64,000 nt of DNA from Phialocephala subalpina. Its lineage: Eukaryota; Ascomycota; Leotiomycetes; Helotiales; Mollisiaceae. The DNA lies in the NCBI GenBank assembly GCA_900073065.1, contig FJOG01000001.1, positions 3,694,455 to 3,758,454 on the forward strand, in the 5' to 3' direction. Shown here piece by piece: positions 32,940-45,400 of the stretch (its first letter is position 1; every line of letters begins with the position of its first letter). The position numbers and the translations under genes are program-made. Under the pieces are notes generated by a model. The model was not told the DNA's origin, searched no databases, and saw only the letters and a program-made list of their open reading frames with translations.

Positions 32940-34368
32940 ATGAGGTGTGTCCAACTGCTGTTGTCTCACGTGACTGACCTTCTTTCCATCCCATCTGCAA
33001 GTCTTTTCAAGGGGGAGCACATCGAATTGAACTTCGGTGGGACAAATTCTAGTCCTGAGATGAGCCGGAAGCTTTCGAATGATTTGGCAGGTCATGCACC
33101 CTCGATGAATGCAGCTCAGGTTGCTCCTTCCTCTCTTGCAAAGCAAATGTTGGTCCAGCGTGACTGCCATTCAATTGCCATGCACAGTTGCCCAAGTACA
33201 TCTCCCCAACTTCTCTTCCATTCTGGTTCCATCAATACATCACATTCGCTCCAACATCAACAACCACTCGCTATCGATACTCCGTACATCGTTCGCTACC
33301 AGCCAGCATTTGCTACAAACTCAGCATTGGCTACAAACCCACCGTTCGTTACCGACTCCACCATACCTTACGAAATGTACGCCATCGATAAAGCGATCAA
33401 GGCCACCTCCACATTTACCCCCCCTCTGAACCCAATCTTGCAAGCTATCAAGGATCGAAGTCCGTTGAAATACTGGCGGCTCGGCGTGATCACCCCTCCA
33501 TTCAACGCCCTCGAGATCCTCAAGAGATTAGCTTCTACGAACAAGCCAAGGATTCGAAACATCAAAGTCGAGTCCAAGCCTCATTTCTCGAATGGCCCCG
33601 GAAAGCAGATACAATTATGGGTGGACGTGGTTCTGGAAGCTATGATAACACCTGATGGTCCAAGAGGAAACAGTTTCTGTTTGAAAACTAGAACGATTGC
33701 AAATTCGGAGGAAGAAGGCACGCCAATTGTTGCCGAAAAGATGTTGGCGCTGTTATGGGAGGATCCTAAGTGTGTGCGAAAATATTACTACGGTACGTAT
33801 ACACGGAAGAAGAAAAGACGGCACTGCATTCCCGATCTCCTAGCCTGGCGGCGATTTCTGAGCGACGAGGGCCTCTTGCCCTCAGCTATACCAACACATA
33901 GGGGCCGAGGTCCAGAGAAAGCTGAGATAATGGAAAGTGGTTCAGGTCTGATTGGATTTGCTGACTACCCTTCACAGATGTGCCGAACTTCTTCGATCAC
34001 CTGGAGTTGGCTACATTTTGGCCGCCTTGTTCCAACGAACCGAAATTCATGCAGTCGTGTATGCTCCACATCCTCCCTTCATAGATTCTTTCCAATCCTT
34101 CTTAAATATCCCAAAGCTGCTGACGACTTTGAATCCAGTCATTCAATGGTTCAACACCCCAAGATCGACTGCGAAAGAATGGGACCAGAAAATGAAGGAA
34201 GCTACTAGGCGCACGAGACGGAAAGAATGGTATAGTCATGAGGATCACTCTGGAGCGAGGGTTTGCAAGTACTGTTTAAACATAACACGAGCTAAAATAC
34301 GAGAAGTGGAGAGTCCTAGGAGAGATGAGGTCTTGCAGGAATGTGGGGTGGGCTGCGCAATGGGTTGA
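32940..34368 (+). CDS. Unrecognised protein in two frames, likely spliced near 33790-33980
   Basis: The first part (from 32940, or from a later ATG) has a Ser/Thr/Pro-rich N-terminus and then a more ordered region: SPLKYWRLGVITPPFNA, EILKRLASTNKPRIRNI, KQIQLWVDVVLEAMITPDG, EKMLALLWEDPKCVRKYYYG. A second part in another frame runs CAELLRSPGVGYILAALFQ, IQWFNTPRSTAKEWDQKMKE and ends at 34368. A splice from a GTATAC donor near 33796 to CAG at 33978 would join the frames, but the intron would be unusually long (about 180 bp). A frameshift is the alternative. I recognise no family. The start codon is uncertain. Confidence 0.4.
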
Positions 34369-36757
34369 TTGGAAGTGTGAGCAGGGTAGCATACTGTACT
34401 TGCATCAGCGTTTGAAATTCATTATGCCACAACCTTTTCAATATCCCAGCCTTGCTAGGACTTTCTCATGCATTGTGGTGAAGTTCTTGGAACGGAGACC
34501 TTGTCGCTAGTTGCATAGTCCATGTGCTTCGATCTTTCATAACCATCGCATCCTTGCTCAAGCCCTTCTTGCTTCTTCCTCCAATCCAATTCCAAAGACC
34601 CACAACAATCATCCAGCGACACCTCCTTCTCCTTCTCCTTTACATCTCCAACGTCTCCATCTTCATCCTTACTAACAGCCCCATACCCATCATCACTCCA
34701 CCCCATCAGTATTATATCCCTCGGTACACTCCCCTTCCTCAACTCAGCCCATTTCTTCTTTTCCTTAGCCCTTTGCAAAGTTTCAATAGCATCGTGGATT
34801 CCTCCCCATTCCTCTAGTGATGCACCAAACAGTGGACATTGGGACAGAGCGGAAGAAGAAGAAGAAGATAAACTTGAACTTGATTCTTGGAAAGTGAGCT
34901 AGAGAGTAAGTGTGAGACACAGACATGGGTTAGGAAGGATGAGAACGTTGATATATAAGCTGATAACCATTGCTACGTGTGGGAGGAGAGCAAAAATTCC
35001 ATCGAAGAAGAGGAATGATGCAGTTGAGAGAACTACTCTTCTCTCTTAGCTCGGGAGGCGACAGTGAAAGAAATTTGGCAACTAGCTGAGAGGGCTTTCA
35101 ACCCCATTCATTACCTTGCATTTTGAATGAATTTCAAAGATTGATGATTAAGATCATGTGAATACAAGACAAACTTCATAGATAAAGAAAATATGCCTGG
35201 GTTCTACCACTGCCATGCCTCACCCTGCTCTCTCCACCCTCGTAGACATAACCTTCTTCCCAAATCAAACACCCAAGCGCTATCTTAGAAAAACAATGTG
35301 CCGCACCCCTTCCAATGGCCCCTTTCGACGTACAAGCTCAACGGAAGAAAAGAAGATGAACTCTTTCATCCTGTATTCCTCTCGAATCCCCAACTTTCCT
35401 CACTTCCCTAGATACTTCAATCCGGCCCACACGTCCCATATATATGGCACACATCCTCAGGGTTCCCATCGCAAATCCCACAATATGCCAAGACAAAGTT
35501 CGCACTTGTGTTGATTATCAGTTGAGGAGTTATAATCGGTAGAGATGCCTAGAGGGAAGCGCTACATATCGTCATGAAGCCATATTATCGATGATTCATT
35601 AGTTTATTAGGTAGCTTTGCCTAATTTAAATGAGTTAATGAGAGCACTTTATTAAAGAGATATTCCCACTTAATTTAAAAGGGGAGATTTGATATCAATA
35701 CTCTTCCTTTTGCCCTGGCCACTTCCGCAACTAATATTGACCGTGTACCCTGCTGCGCTACTAGCCGGAGAGCATTCACCGTTCCGCTTCTTCTTGAACG
35801 CTACCGGCACTCCATTCGTTGGAGGGAAGAAATTCGCTATATACAGAACACGATAGTTGCTAGCCAACGATCGAGCCGCGGCAACAATCTCACTCGACGG
35901 AACCCCGTAGGCCCCTGTTGTAAAGATACTTTGCCAGCACCTGGAACGCGATCTGTCCGCCCCCAGTCACATCCGAACTCCAATAGCCGTATGACGCGGA
36001 TGGGTAGAGACCTGTTATGGCCCTCACTTCTGCAGATGCGTCTGGGCTATGGCGCTCGCTACACCACTGTTGCTGTCGATCGCATCGTGGAATGGACCAT
36101 GTAGTCAAGACAATGCATATATATAATGTGGTTACGAGCCTTCCCGCTGCGTTCCGGCCTGGAGAAATGAATCCGAACTCTCCGTTCGGACCCTTTAGAT
36201 TGGAGATTGATGGGGTGAGGTATGAGGGGAGAGCTCGTTCTTATTACTCGACTTCTCGTGAAGCGACGCAGATATGAAAAGTCACCATCACCAGAAATAT
36301 TTCCAAGTAGCGAAGGTCGAGTTTGGTGAAGATTCGATTCGACAGCAAGGAAGCAAACAAGAAAGAATACAGAGTGAAGGCACTCGCCAAATTTCTATCT
36401 TAGAGAGGGATATTGACATGCACAAGCTCCGATGCCGGCTGAAATGTACGGGAATGCGGGGAGGAATTCTGAAAATGGATGTGTTCAAAGAGGTAAACAG
36501 AACGAAGCACACTCAGGACGAAAATCTTATTCTGTCTATCTGAGCTTCCTCAAGGACCCAACGCCGTTATCAGAACTTCCGCAACCCCCTATCTGTAAAC
36601 ACTATCATAATGTAACATGAATCGTAAATCATGGATGGCATGTGCTCGTCCGGCACAATCAAGCCAAGCCCAACGCTGTAACGCCTCGCCAAGATGCAGC
36701 AGAGTACCACCCAAAGCAAGCCAACAATCGATCCTGAAGTATTCGCCGTGTATCGGA
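34369..36757. other. Intergenic region with scattered protein-like relics
   Basis: No intact gene. A run of AGA trinucleotides lies at about 34850-34870. A protein-like minus-strand relic (35673-36060) is described separately. A Lys/Asp/Glu-rich minus-strand frame at 34455-34778 is unsupported. Confidence 0.4.
35673..36060 (-). pseudogene. Unrecognised broken coding fragment
   Basis: A minus-strand frame reads ERHSPDASAEVRAITGLYP, YWSSDVTGGGQIAFQVLAKYLYN-like sequence, then hits TGA and TAG stops. Adjacent frames carry ASNYRVLYIANFFPPTNG and AAGYTVNISCGSGQ. The composition and the frame hopping look like a decayed gene, but I cannot name the family. Confidence 0.3.
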
Positions 36758-38039
36758 CTATCCAACCTTCGTATCCAAATTCGCAATGAAGTCTTCTATC
36801 GATTCAAAGTACCCTTCTTCTACCACGCTGGAATTGTGATCTCCTCCTGGAAGCGGCTTCCAAATTTTCGTTGGAGTCTGGCAGATTTCGAAGAGGCGGC
36901 GCATGTGGCTTGGTCTATTTCTCTTGTCAGCTTCTCGCTTCAGGAGAGTGTGTGATAATATGCAAGAGAGGAGATATGTTGTGTCAGACAGTTTTCACTC
37001 GATTTAATAATCAGGTCCCAGAAGGGACATCAGGTTTTGTGGATGGAATATTGGGTCATCATTCTGGGTTGGGAGGGGAAGAAGTGAAAAGGGAACGTAC
37101 GGTACGATTTCGTCTTGGAGGCCGGAGAGGAAGAGTATGGGTACTTCGGTGATTGAGGGGAGGAAGGTGTCGGAGGCCCAGACTTGGTGGCAGAGGAGAG
37201 TGAGGTATTTGGCAGGTGGAATGATACTGGGAACATTAGCAGTGCCGTCGAGAGGGTATATAGGAAGCATACGATGGAATTAACTTTCTCATGCTTAGGA
37301 ATGTATTCTCCAACACCAAGCCCACCAATCGTTGGTCGTTCTGGTTCTTCGCGACAAGCTGGATGCTCACCGCTCCTCCCAAGCTCTGTCCAAAGACGAC
37401 AATATCGTTATCCCTCGTCTCAGCTCGTTTCCGTAGGTATTCAAAGGCAGTCTGGGCATCGATCATCAAGCCGGTCTCGTCTGGGGATCCCGTCGAAAGT
37501 CCATAGCCACGGTATTCCAACATCAAGACGCTACATCCCATTCTCTGGACAAACATCCGCGCGATAGGTATTCGATGCCCAATATTTCCAGCATTGCCAT
37601 GGAACATCAACACTGTAATATTCTTCTGGGCACGTTTATTTGGTGGTCGGATGTAGAATGCGGAGAGCTTCTCGCCATCAGGGGTAGGGATCATAAGCTC
37701 TTCGAAGTCGGTGATACCGAACTGGGAGGGTTTGGGAACCGATGTGCGGGATTCGTTTGGGACATGGGAAGGATAGATAAGAGCTCTGTTCCATGTTAAT
37801 AATTGTTGCGGAGGCGAGGGAGATCTGGGGAAAATCTCGCTCACTTTTGCTTGAAATATAGTAGGGAACTGAGAACAGCAGCGATGCCCTGCCGCCATTG
37901 TAAGTACGATGACATGCGCGGCTGTAGATTACTAGAATACCGAAGAGATGATAACTGGGACTCGCATGTAGCTGGCAAAGGAACCAGCAACAGAGGTCAT
38001 CTGTTGAAGATAGTTGGCCGAGTTGTCCTGAGAAGACAT
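36758..38039 (-). CDS. Bem46/ABHD13-like alpha/beta hydrolase, five exons
   Basis: Predicted 312-aa serine hydrolase of the fungal Bem46 family, membrane-associated and linked to cell polarity in Neurospora and yeast. Exons 38039-37941, 37888-37845, 37785-37273, 37226-37101 and 36914-36758 join in frame. The N-terminus has a hydrophobic signal-anchor (GIAAVLSSLLYF) leading into KALIYPSHVPNESRT. Catalytic features: oxyanion motif FHGNAGN, nucleophile elbow GQSLGGAVS, acid in SGLQDEIVP and the base in LPGGDHNSS near the C-terminus. Three of the splice sites can be misread as open frame, but only the spliced version reproduces IPSIIPPAKYL and VPPSHMRRLFEIC. The gene appears intact. Confidence 0.92.
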
Positions 38040-40171
38040 GTTGGTCAAAGAGCCTTTAGCTGTTTCGATTTCGGTTGCCTGGTGATGGAAGATGTCTCGT
38101 GGCCCGAATAGGCTGCTGTGGAACCAGTTGTCTCAATCGCGTATGCACATCTAGACAAGGGAAGCCTTTGCCTATGCCTTGTCTGGGCAAAATCGGTGAG
38201 GGCAATTGTAATTATGTTGGCGGTGCATGAAAAAGGCAAGATGAGCTCTGATGGTGGATATTTCGGCAAAGGTCCGTTCATGCGCGGGAAGGGAAAATCA
38301 ATAGTCCACAGATCCTGAGGCTTAAGGGGCGTCGACGCGTAGATTGCGTGTGAGGTAGAGTAGGAATTCTACCGTGGGCCAGTGATAGTTGTGTATCGAA
38401 GAAAATATTCGAGGGTGTTCAAGATGCTGCAGGAGAAGAGGACTGCAGCTTCAAGACGAGGCAGACCAATTGGAGAGAAGCTTGCGAAGGGTCCAGTTGC
38501 CAGTTCAGGCCAAAATCCACTTTATGTGAGGCAACCAATGGTGGGGGGAAGACAAAGCGTACATTAGGGTTAGGGCTCAAATCTGGACTTGTACAGAGGC
38601 TGAAGCAAACATTTTCTAGAGAGAAAGACATCGTATACAAGTGTATGCCTATGTGTTTGTCTGGTTGGTAGAAGTTTTCGCGGCTTCATTTTCACTTTCT
38701 GAGGCGAGTTCCATCCATTTGGTCAGCAGCGGACCAAAAGAACTTCGAATGAGAAGATGAGCATATGAAATATTCAACCTTGGGTACAGCATCTGTTGTG
38801 AGGCGAAATTGAGGCAGCTGTGAGGAGTTCGACTGGAATTCTAGCCAATGTTGATGATTTTATATGTCCAATTGTACGTGTTCATTGCCCAAGGCACTCT
38901 CATACGTCGCTATGCGTGTAAGGTTAACCAAACCCAAGCGGATTTTCAACTCCGCCCAGCTCTCACCGAGCAAGACGTACAGCAACCTCCCTTCACACCC
39001 TCCAACAGACGCATTCGTTTGTATTCATACGATCACTGCCCATATCCAGCATTCATCCACACCAGTGAGCATGATGCTGACTCGCAGAAGGTCACGGCCC
39101 AATTCATCACCCAACCTACCCCGCCAATAGGGGGTCGTCTGATGTACTCTCAACCTCACAAGGAAGTTGAGTTGGAGCCCAAAAGCCAGATTTCGTCTGA
39201 AGACGCTCATTCATCGACAGCATCAACCTTGGCCGCAAAAGAAACATGAGATAAAGTCGCCAGCCCGATCCGGTAATTGTCGCAGAGAATTGGGATCATT
39301 TGACCACTTTGTAGAGTCGTGTCGCGTTTCCGAGTCGCTCTCTCGATAACATGATATCAGCGTAATTATTTTAAAAGACTTGATGATATGGGGTTGCGAC
39401 TTGAGTAAATTACGAACACAGCCAACCTGATACAAACCAATAATGAATAGGGGCCGTCTGACTGGCCTGAAGTCGATGTTTGAGCGCCCTCACGAACCGC
39501 AGCCCCCTGGCCGTCAATTCTCCTCTCCAATCGGTAATAAACCACGACTCGTACCATCCGGCCTCAAAAGAGCCAAAGCCCCCCAGATCAACGCCGGAAG
39601 GAGTCAAGACCAGCGCAAGTTCACGTCAGAAACTCCCCTGCTTCCGTATTTATCGCTGAGAATCACACCCAAGTACCCGAATGCCCCTGGAGCCATCACC
39701 CCTCGTCCCAATTCGTGGCCCAGCCAGCCGAAACTCGCACGCTCGCCGGCCCTCACGTCCTCTCGCGCGCGGAACACCCCTTCACCAACCCAGCACCACC
39801 CATCCACAACAATCCACAATCCCTCCCACCAACAAATCAGCTTGCTTCACTGTCAGCGGCAGCCAAACAGCTTCGTGGATCAGCTCATGCAGACGACGAC
39901 GCGACCTTGCATCAGCGTGAATTCCCAGCACCACAGCCCGCAATCCTTGATCCAGATTCCAGAAATAGGGTTTGGAGTATCTTGGAACATCCTCCTACAA
40001 CTTCCACACACCCCTTACTATCGACCCAACACCCCCCCGCCCTGCCACGAACATCGACCATTGAAGAACATCGTCGCACCCAACATCGCAAAGCGTCCCA
40101 ACGAGATCTCGAGTTGCTGCACATCCCCCACAAATCTGCCACGTAGGAACGGGAAGAAAAAAAAATTCATC
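38040..40171. other. Intergenic upstream of the LYAR-type gene
   Basis: About 2.1 kb without a gene I can support. Frames at 38848-39249 and 39443-40219 on the plus strand are Pro/Ser/Gln-rich and unrecognised; the second overlaps another open frame, which is usual for GC-biased, C-rich leaders. The right end is the promoter and 5' UTR of the zinc-finger gene. Confidence 0.4.
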
Positions 40172-41657
40172 ATGGTCTCGTTTTCGTGTGAGGTATGTTT
40201 ATTTCTCTACGCGCTTTGAAACACCAGCACTCCTTGTTGTGATCATGGCAACCTCTGACTCCCATTCTTCTCTAGGCTTGCGGAGATGTCCTCACGAAGA
40301 AGAAGCTCGACGGTCACAAGAATCAGTGTTACGGCGCATCCTATACTTGCCTCGATTGCATGATACACTTCCAAGGAAACGATTACCGTTCTCATACCGT
40401 ACGTACCCGCATGACAATACAGCGAATTTACCCTGACCATCCTTGAAGAGTTGTATCAGTGAAGCACAGAAGTATCAGGGTGCCCTCTATCGACCGGAGA
40501 AGGAGAAGAAGAACAAGCAGAACAATTCGAAAGCCCTTGTACCACACAAAGCATATGTCGAAGACGCCGACGACGAATACCAACAATACGAGGACAATTC
40601 GCACATCGAAATCGTCGAACCTCCGATGCCAGCAGCTCCTTCCCCTCCATCAGCCGCTCCTGGTTTCACTGGAGAAGGCAGCCCCGTCAATGTTTTCGAC
40701 TTCCTCGTCGCTAGCTCAACGCCAGGTCAATCCAGACTCGACCTCACAGCCCCTGAGCCAATGCAAATGATTACCGATGGCCGCGAAGAGGATATGGATG
40801 AGGAGGAGGAAGAAGTGGAAGAGGACACTCAGCGATCTCTTGTGCGAGTCCGTTTTGGCGATGCAGGACAAAGCGTCTCTGATCTGATTGAATATGGAAA
40901 CGAGCCGGTCGCAACCAACGGATACCAATACGAAACCCCAGCACCGAAACAACGAAGTGAACGCAAGGAGAAGAAGAAGGATCGTGATCACAAGGAAGAG
41001 AAGAAGGATAAGAAGCGCAAACGTCTCCATGTCGAAACGCACGACCTCTCTCCCCGCGAAGATGAAACTATGACCGATGCCCCACCTGTTCTTCACTCTG
41101 GATTGACTGGTGGCCTGAACCGATTAATGTCCCGTCCTGAGGTATTCCCTCCCTCTCCTGATTATTCTGGTGGTGATGTTGCGGAGCCTTCGCCGGGAAG
41201 TCCACTAAAGAAGAGCAAGCATTCGAAGACTGTCAAGCGCGGCCGGGTAGAGTCTATCGGAAATGGCATCATGTCTTTAATCACCAACAACAAACGGGTT
41301 TCGTCCAGGGAACACTCCGATGAGCGACCAAAGAGGAAACAACGGAAGCACCGCGAAGGATCCGAACGCCCCAAGATGATCGAATATAAGCCCATGAGCG
41401 ATGGAGAAGTGAAGGAAGGAGACAGCCAAATGGTCGTATACACACCACACAACCCTCGAGCAGAGCTACTCCTCAGCTTCGTAAATAAGGGTCCGGACAG
41501 CGATCGAGGTGTCTCTATGAATAAGGCGCTGAAGCGGTATCACCGCGAGCGTGTTGCAAAAGGTCTTGCCCTCGGAAAGGCATTAGAGGAGAAGGAATTG
41601 TGGAGGAGTCTTCGCATGAAGAAAAATGATCGCGGCGAAATCGTGTTGTTTCTATGA
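40172..41657 (+). CDS. LYAR-type C2HC zinc-finger nucleolar protein, three exons
   Basis: Predicted 450-aa protein. A 21-nt first exon (40172-40192), then 40276-40398 and 40449-41657, with introns of 83 and 50 bp. The first ~65 residues carry paired fingers of the LYAR family: FSCEACGDVLTKKKLDGHKN then QCYGASYTCLDCMIHF and YRSHTSCISEAQKYQG. The rest is mostly disordered: acidic (EDMDEEEEEVEED) and then Lys/Arg-rich (KEEKKDKKRKRLHVE), suitable for nucleolar RNA/ribosome-biogenesis work. A conserved-looking C-terminus (NKALKRYHRERVAKGLALGK, ELWRSLRMKKNDRGEIVLFL) ends the protein. LYAR homologues act in early pre-ribosome processing; that role is known for the family and inferred here. Confidence 0.9.
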
Positions 41658-42434
41658 TACCAGGTTCAGATAGTAGCCATCATTGTAGCATTTCTGTGTA
41701 TTGATTTCGGATTGTATTCCAAGTTAAAGGAGGCGCCTCTGGCTGGGTACCTGAGCTTAATAGGAAAGACGTCAAAATGGATTTCTAGCTGCGGAAAATA
41801 CTGCGGCTTTCTCTACTCATATACTCCATCGTTCATCGTTCGCCTCTAATTGCTGATCATGCGTCACTTCACATATCCCCCTACTTCTAGATGTGAGACA
41901 GCCTTGTGGGCCAAGGCTGAATTGACTTCTTCTTGACCCAGTCATAATCACCACCATACCGCTTTCAAACACGGTCCCCCAATGCCTCGCAGGTTCCAGT
42001 CACATCTCTAGCTGCATGCTGCAGATGTTGCTGCGGTCAGATGTCCCGTTCCTGCAAGATATATGACTCTTGGTGACTCAGGATTTGTGGAACATTCGCT
42101 TCGTCCCTAGCCTCGAACTTTCTCCAGGGAACGCTTTGCCACTGATAAAGTTCAGCCTTGCGCTCTCTCTTTATTCTTCAGACAAACATTCACCTTTTGA
42201 AGATCATTGAAATTGACCCGTACATCTTTTCCTTTTGCCATTCGAAGTCGCCGTATATTCTAAGGCGCAATCATCATCTGCGAATTCTTCACGATCGATA
42301 CAACGACAGGTTCGAGAAGCTTGATAATCAATCATCAAGCAATCATACACCACTTTCCAGATATTTCAGGAACGACACAAACAATCAAGACGACGTCTCA
42401 TACTGCGATTGAGACTCCTCTTACATCCGCAATC
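41658..42434. other. Intergenic and NFX1-type gene leader
   Basis: No gene seen. The last ~300 bases (pyrimidine-rich, with short upstream frames) are the likely promoter and 5' UTR of the zinc-finger gene starting at 42435. Confidence 0.5.
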
Positions 42435-45400
42435 ATGTCGACAGCAGAACCACCTGCTCCTCCGGCCTCGAATCGAGCTCCCCGCCACCGACGCGGTCCA
42501 AGAAGAGGGGCACATCGAGGAGGAGCAAGCACATCTACATCTACTACCACAAATACGGAGGCACCGAGTCCCGCTCTCGCGTTGCGACCTGCCTCTGTAA
42601 CACCAGAAACAAACCCACCAGCACAAGCATCAAACAGCAGAGGTCGCGGCAGAGGGAGGGCAGGAAACAGCAGAGGAGGAAGAGGTGGCGGACGAGGAGG
42701 ATCACGACTAATGGTCAATGGACAACGAGCATTCGGCGGACAACTCACCTCTATCACTCTAGAAAGTGAAGGTTCCCTCGCCGGCGATGCACCAGAATTC
42801 GTCCCCGGCCGACCCGTCATCCCACGAGCTCGTCCACAACCATCCCACCAACGCCAAAGACGAATGTCCAAATCCCAAGCCCCAGACATCGCCACTCGAA
42901 CACACGAAGACATCGCAAACGGACAATACGAATGCGTAATCTGCACCAACGAAGTACTTCCCAATTCCAAGATCTGGACTTGCAAGACGTGTTGGTCTGT
43001 TCTCCACATTTCGTGTGTGAAGAAATGGTCTAAGAATGAGGTTTCGACGCATCAACAACGGGCTGTGGAGAATGGAGAATTGCCGCCGATGAGACAATGG
43101 AGGTGTCCTGGGTGTAATTTGCCGAAACAGGAATTGCCGAAGGATTATACGTGTTGGTGTGAGAAGGAGATTGAGCCGAAGTCGATTGCTGGATTGCCTC
43201 CTCATAGTTGTGGGCAGACATGTGCCAAACCGAGAGCGGGACATTGCCCTCACCCTTGCGAGTTGATGTGTCACGCAGGTCCTTGTCCGCCTTGTGGGCA
43301 TATGGGCCCTTCGCTGTCTTGTTTCTGTGGTAAGGAGACGAGCTCGAGGAGATGTGTTGATACGAACTACGAGGCTGGATGGAGCTGTGAGCAAGTCTGC
43401 GATGAGCTGCTTCCTTGCGGTGAGCACACTTGTTCGAGACCCTGTCATGAAGGACTCTGCGGCAGCTGTGAGGTCATGGTCGAGTCGAAATGCTTCTGTG
43501 GAAGAGTTGAGAAGGAGCTGCCTTGCTCAGAGCGAGAGGACGAGGAGGAAAGTCAATTGGACGGCAAGACATGGATGGGATCATTCAATTGCGGAGCCGA
43601 ATGTCGACGACCATACGACTGCGGAGTTCCAGAACATTTCTGCGAAAGTTCTTGCCATTCACAGGATCCAGAGCCACCACATTGTCCGTTCTCACCAGAC
43701 GTTGTCACTCACTGCCCGTGTGGGAAGACCCCAATCGATATCCTACTCTCCGAACCTCGAAAGAATTGTTCAGCACGAATACCACATTGTCAGGAGAAGT
43801 GTCAGAAGCTGCTGAACTGTGGTCACCTGTGTCAACAAAAATGTCACAACAACGAGTGTAGACCGTGCTCTCAGACAATCGATATCTCGTGTCGATGCGG
43901 TAGGACGACCTCAAAGTCAGCTTGTCATCAAGGAATGGACGAACCACCAATGTGCCCTCGAGTTTGTCGAGCCACACTTAACTGCGGTCGCCATGAATGT
44001 GGGGAGCGTTGTTGCCCCGGCGAGAAGAAGGCCAGCGAGCGTCAGAAGTCGAAGGGGAAGCATCGAGCTTTGAATTCTACGCCACCAACCGACGACAACA
44101 TCGAGCCCGAGCACATTTGCCTTAAGGTCTGTGGTCGACCACTCAAGTGCGGAAACCACGATTGTCAATCTCTTTGTCACAAAGGACCTTGCTCAAGCTG
44201 TCTCGAAGCTGTGTTCGAAGAAATCAGCTGTGCTTGTGGCAAGACCGTTCTCCAACCTCCTCAACCATGCGGAACGAGAGCACCAGAGTGCAGATTTGAG
44301 TGTACACGACAAAGCACTTGCGGCCATCCTCAAGTAAAACACCAATGTCATGGTGACGATGAATCCTGCCCGAAATGTCCGTTCTTGGTTGAGAAGGGAT
44401 GTCTCTGTGGCAAGAAGACCCTCAAGAATCAGCCTTGCTGGTTTTCTGAAGTCCGTTGCGGGTTGCCTTGTGGCAAGAAGCTCAAGTGCGGGATTCATAG
44501 CTGTACCAAACCTTGTCATCGTCCGGGACAATGTGAAGATGCAAGCTGGCCCTGTCAGCAAGCTTGTGGACGCAAGAAGACGGTCTGTGAGCACCATTGT
44601 GCTGATAAATGTCATGCGCCCTACCCATGCAAGGAACTCCAGCCGTGCCAAGCAAAGACATTCATCACTTGTCCCTGCCAGCTCCAGAAACAAGAAGTCC
44701 GCTGCCTAGCATCCAAGACCTCACCAGGAAACACCGAAAAGAAACTTGAATGCAACGACGAATGCCTCAGGATTGCACGAAATGCCAAACTCGCAGCAGC
44801 TCTGAACATCGATCCAGCAACCCATACCGATGACCACATCCCCTACTCCCAAACCACACTCGACTTCTTCTCCTCAAACCAGAAATTCGCCCAACAATAC
44901 GAGCGCGAATTCCGCGTCTTTGCAGCAGATGAAAAAGAGAAGCGATTGAGATTCAAACCGATGCAGGCCCCTCAACGATCATTCCTGCACTCTCTAGCCG
45001 AAGACTTCGGTCTAGATTCCGAATCTCAAGATCCGGAACCACATCGGCATGTTTGTGTCTTCAAAACTCCACGATTTGTATCGAGTCCTATGAAGACTCT
45101 TGCTCAATGTGTGAGGATTAGACCGGTTGTGGCTGCGGCGGAACCGGCGAGCGGATCGGGGAGTAAGGGGCTGGTGGCTAATGCGGAGCCGTTTAATGCG
45201 TTCTTGCTCACGAGCCCCAAATTTGGTTTGACGATCGATGAGCTCCGACAAGATCTCAAGCCGGAATTCTCGTCTTCAACTCACGTATTCGAAATTTCCT
45301 TCCTGCCGTCAGGAGATGTGGTTTTGCGTCCTTCAACGGCTGTTTCTGGTTCTTGGCATCATGGAATTGAGAAAGATCTTCAAGCGTTGAAGGCAAGTGT

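Noticed and set aside
39443..40219. 258-codon plus-strand frame before the LYAR-type gene
   Set aside because: Pro/Ser/Gln-rich, overlaps another open frame and the zinc-finger gene's start, and has no domain; most likely leader sequence.
42398..44693. Long antisense frames opposite the NFX1-type gene
   Set aside because: They mirror the Cys-rich repeats of the sense protein; the sense frame has unmistakable finger spacing over its whole length.
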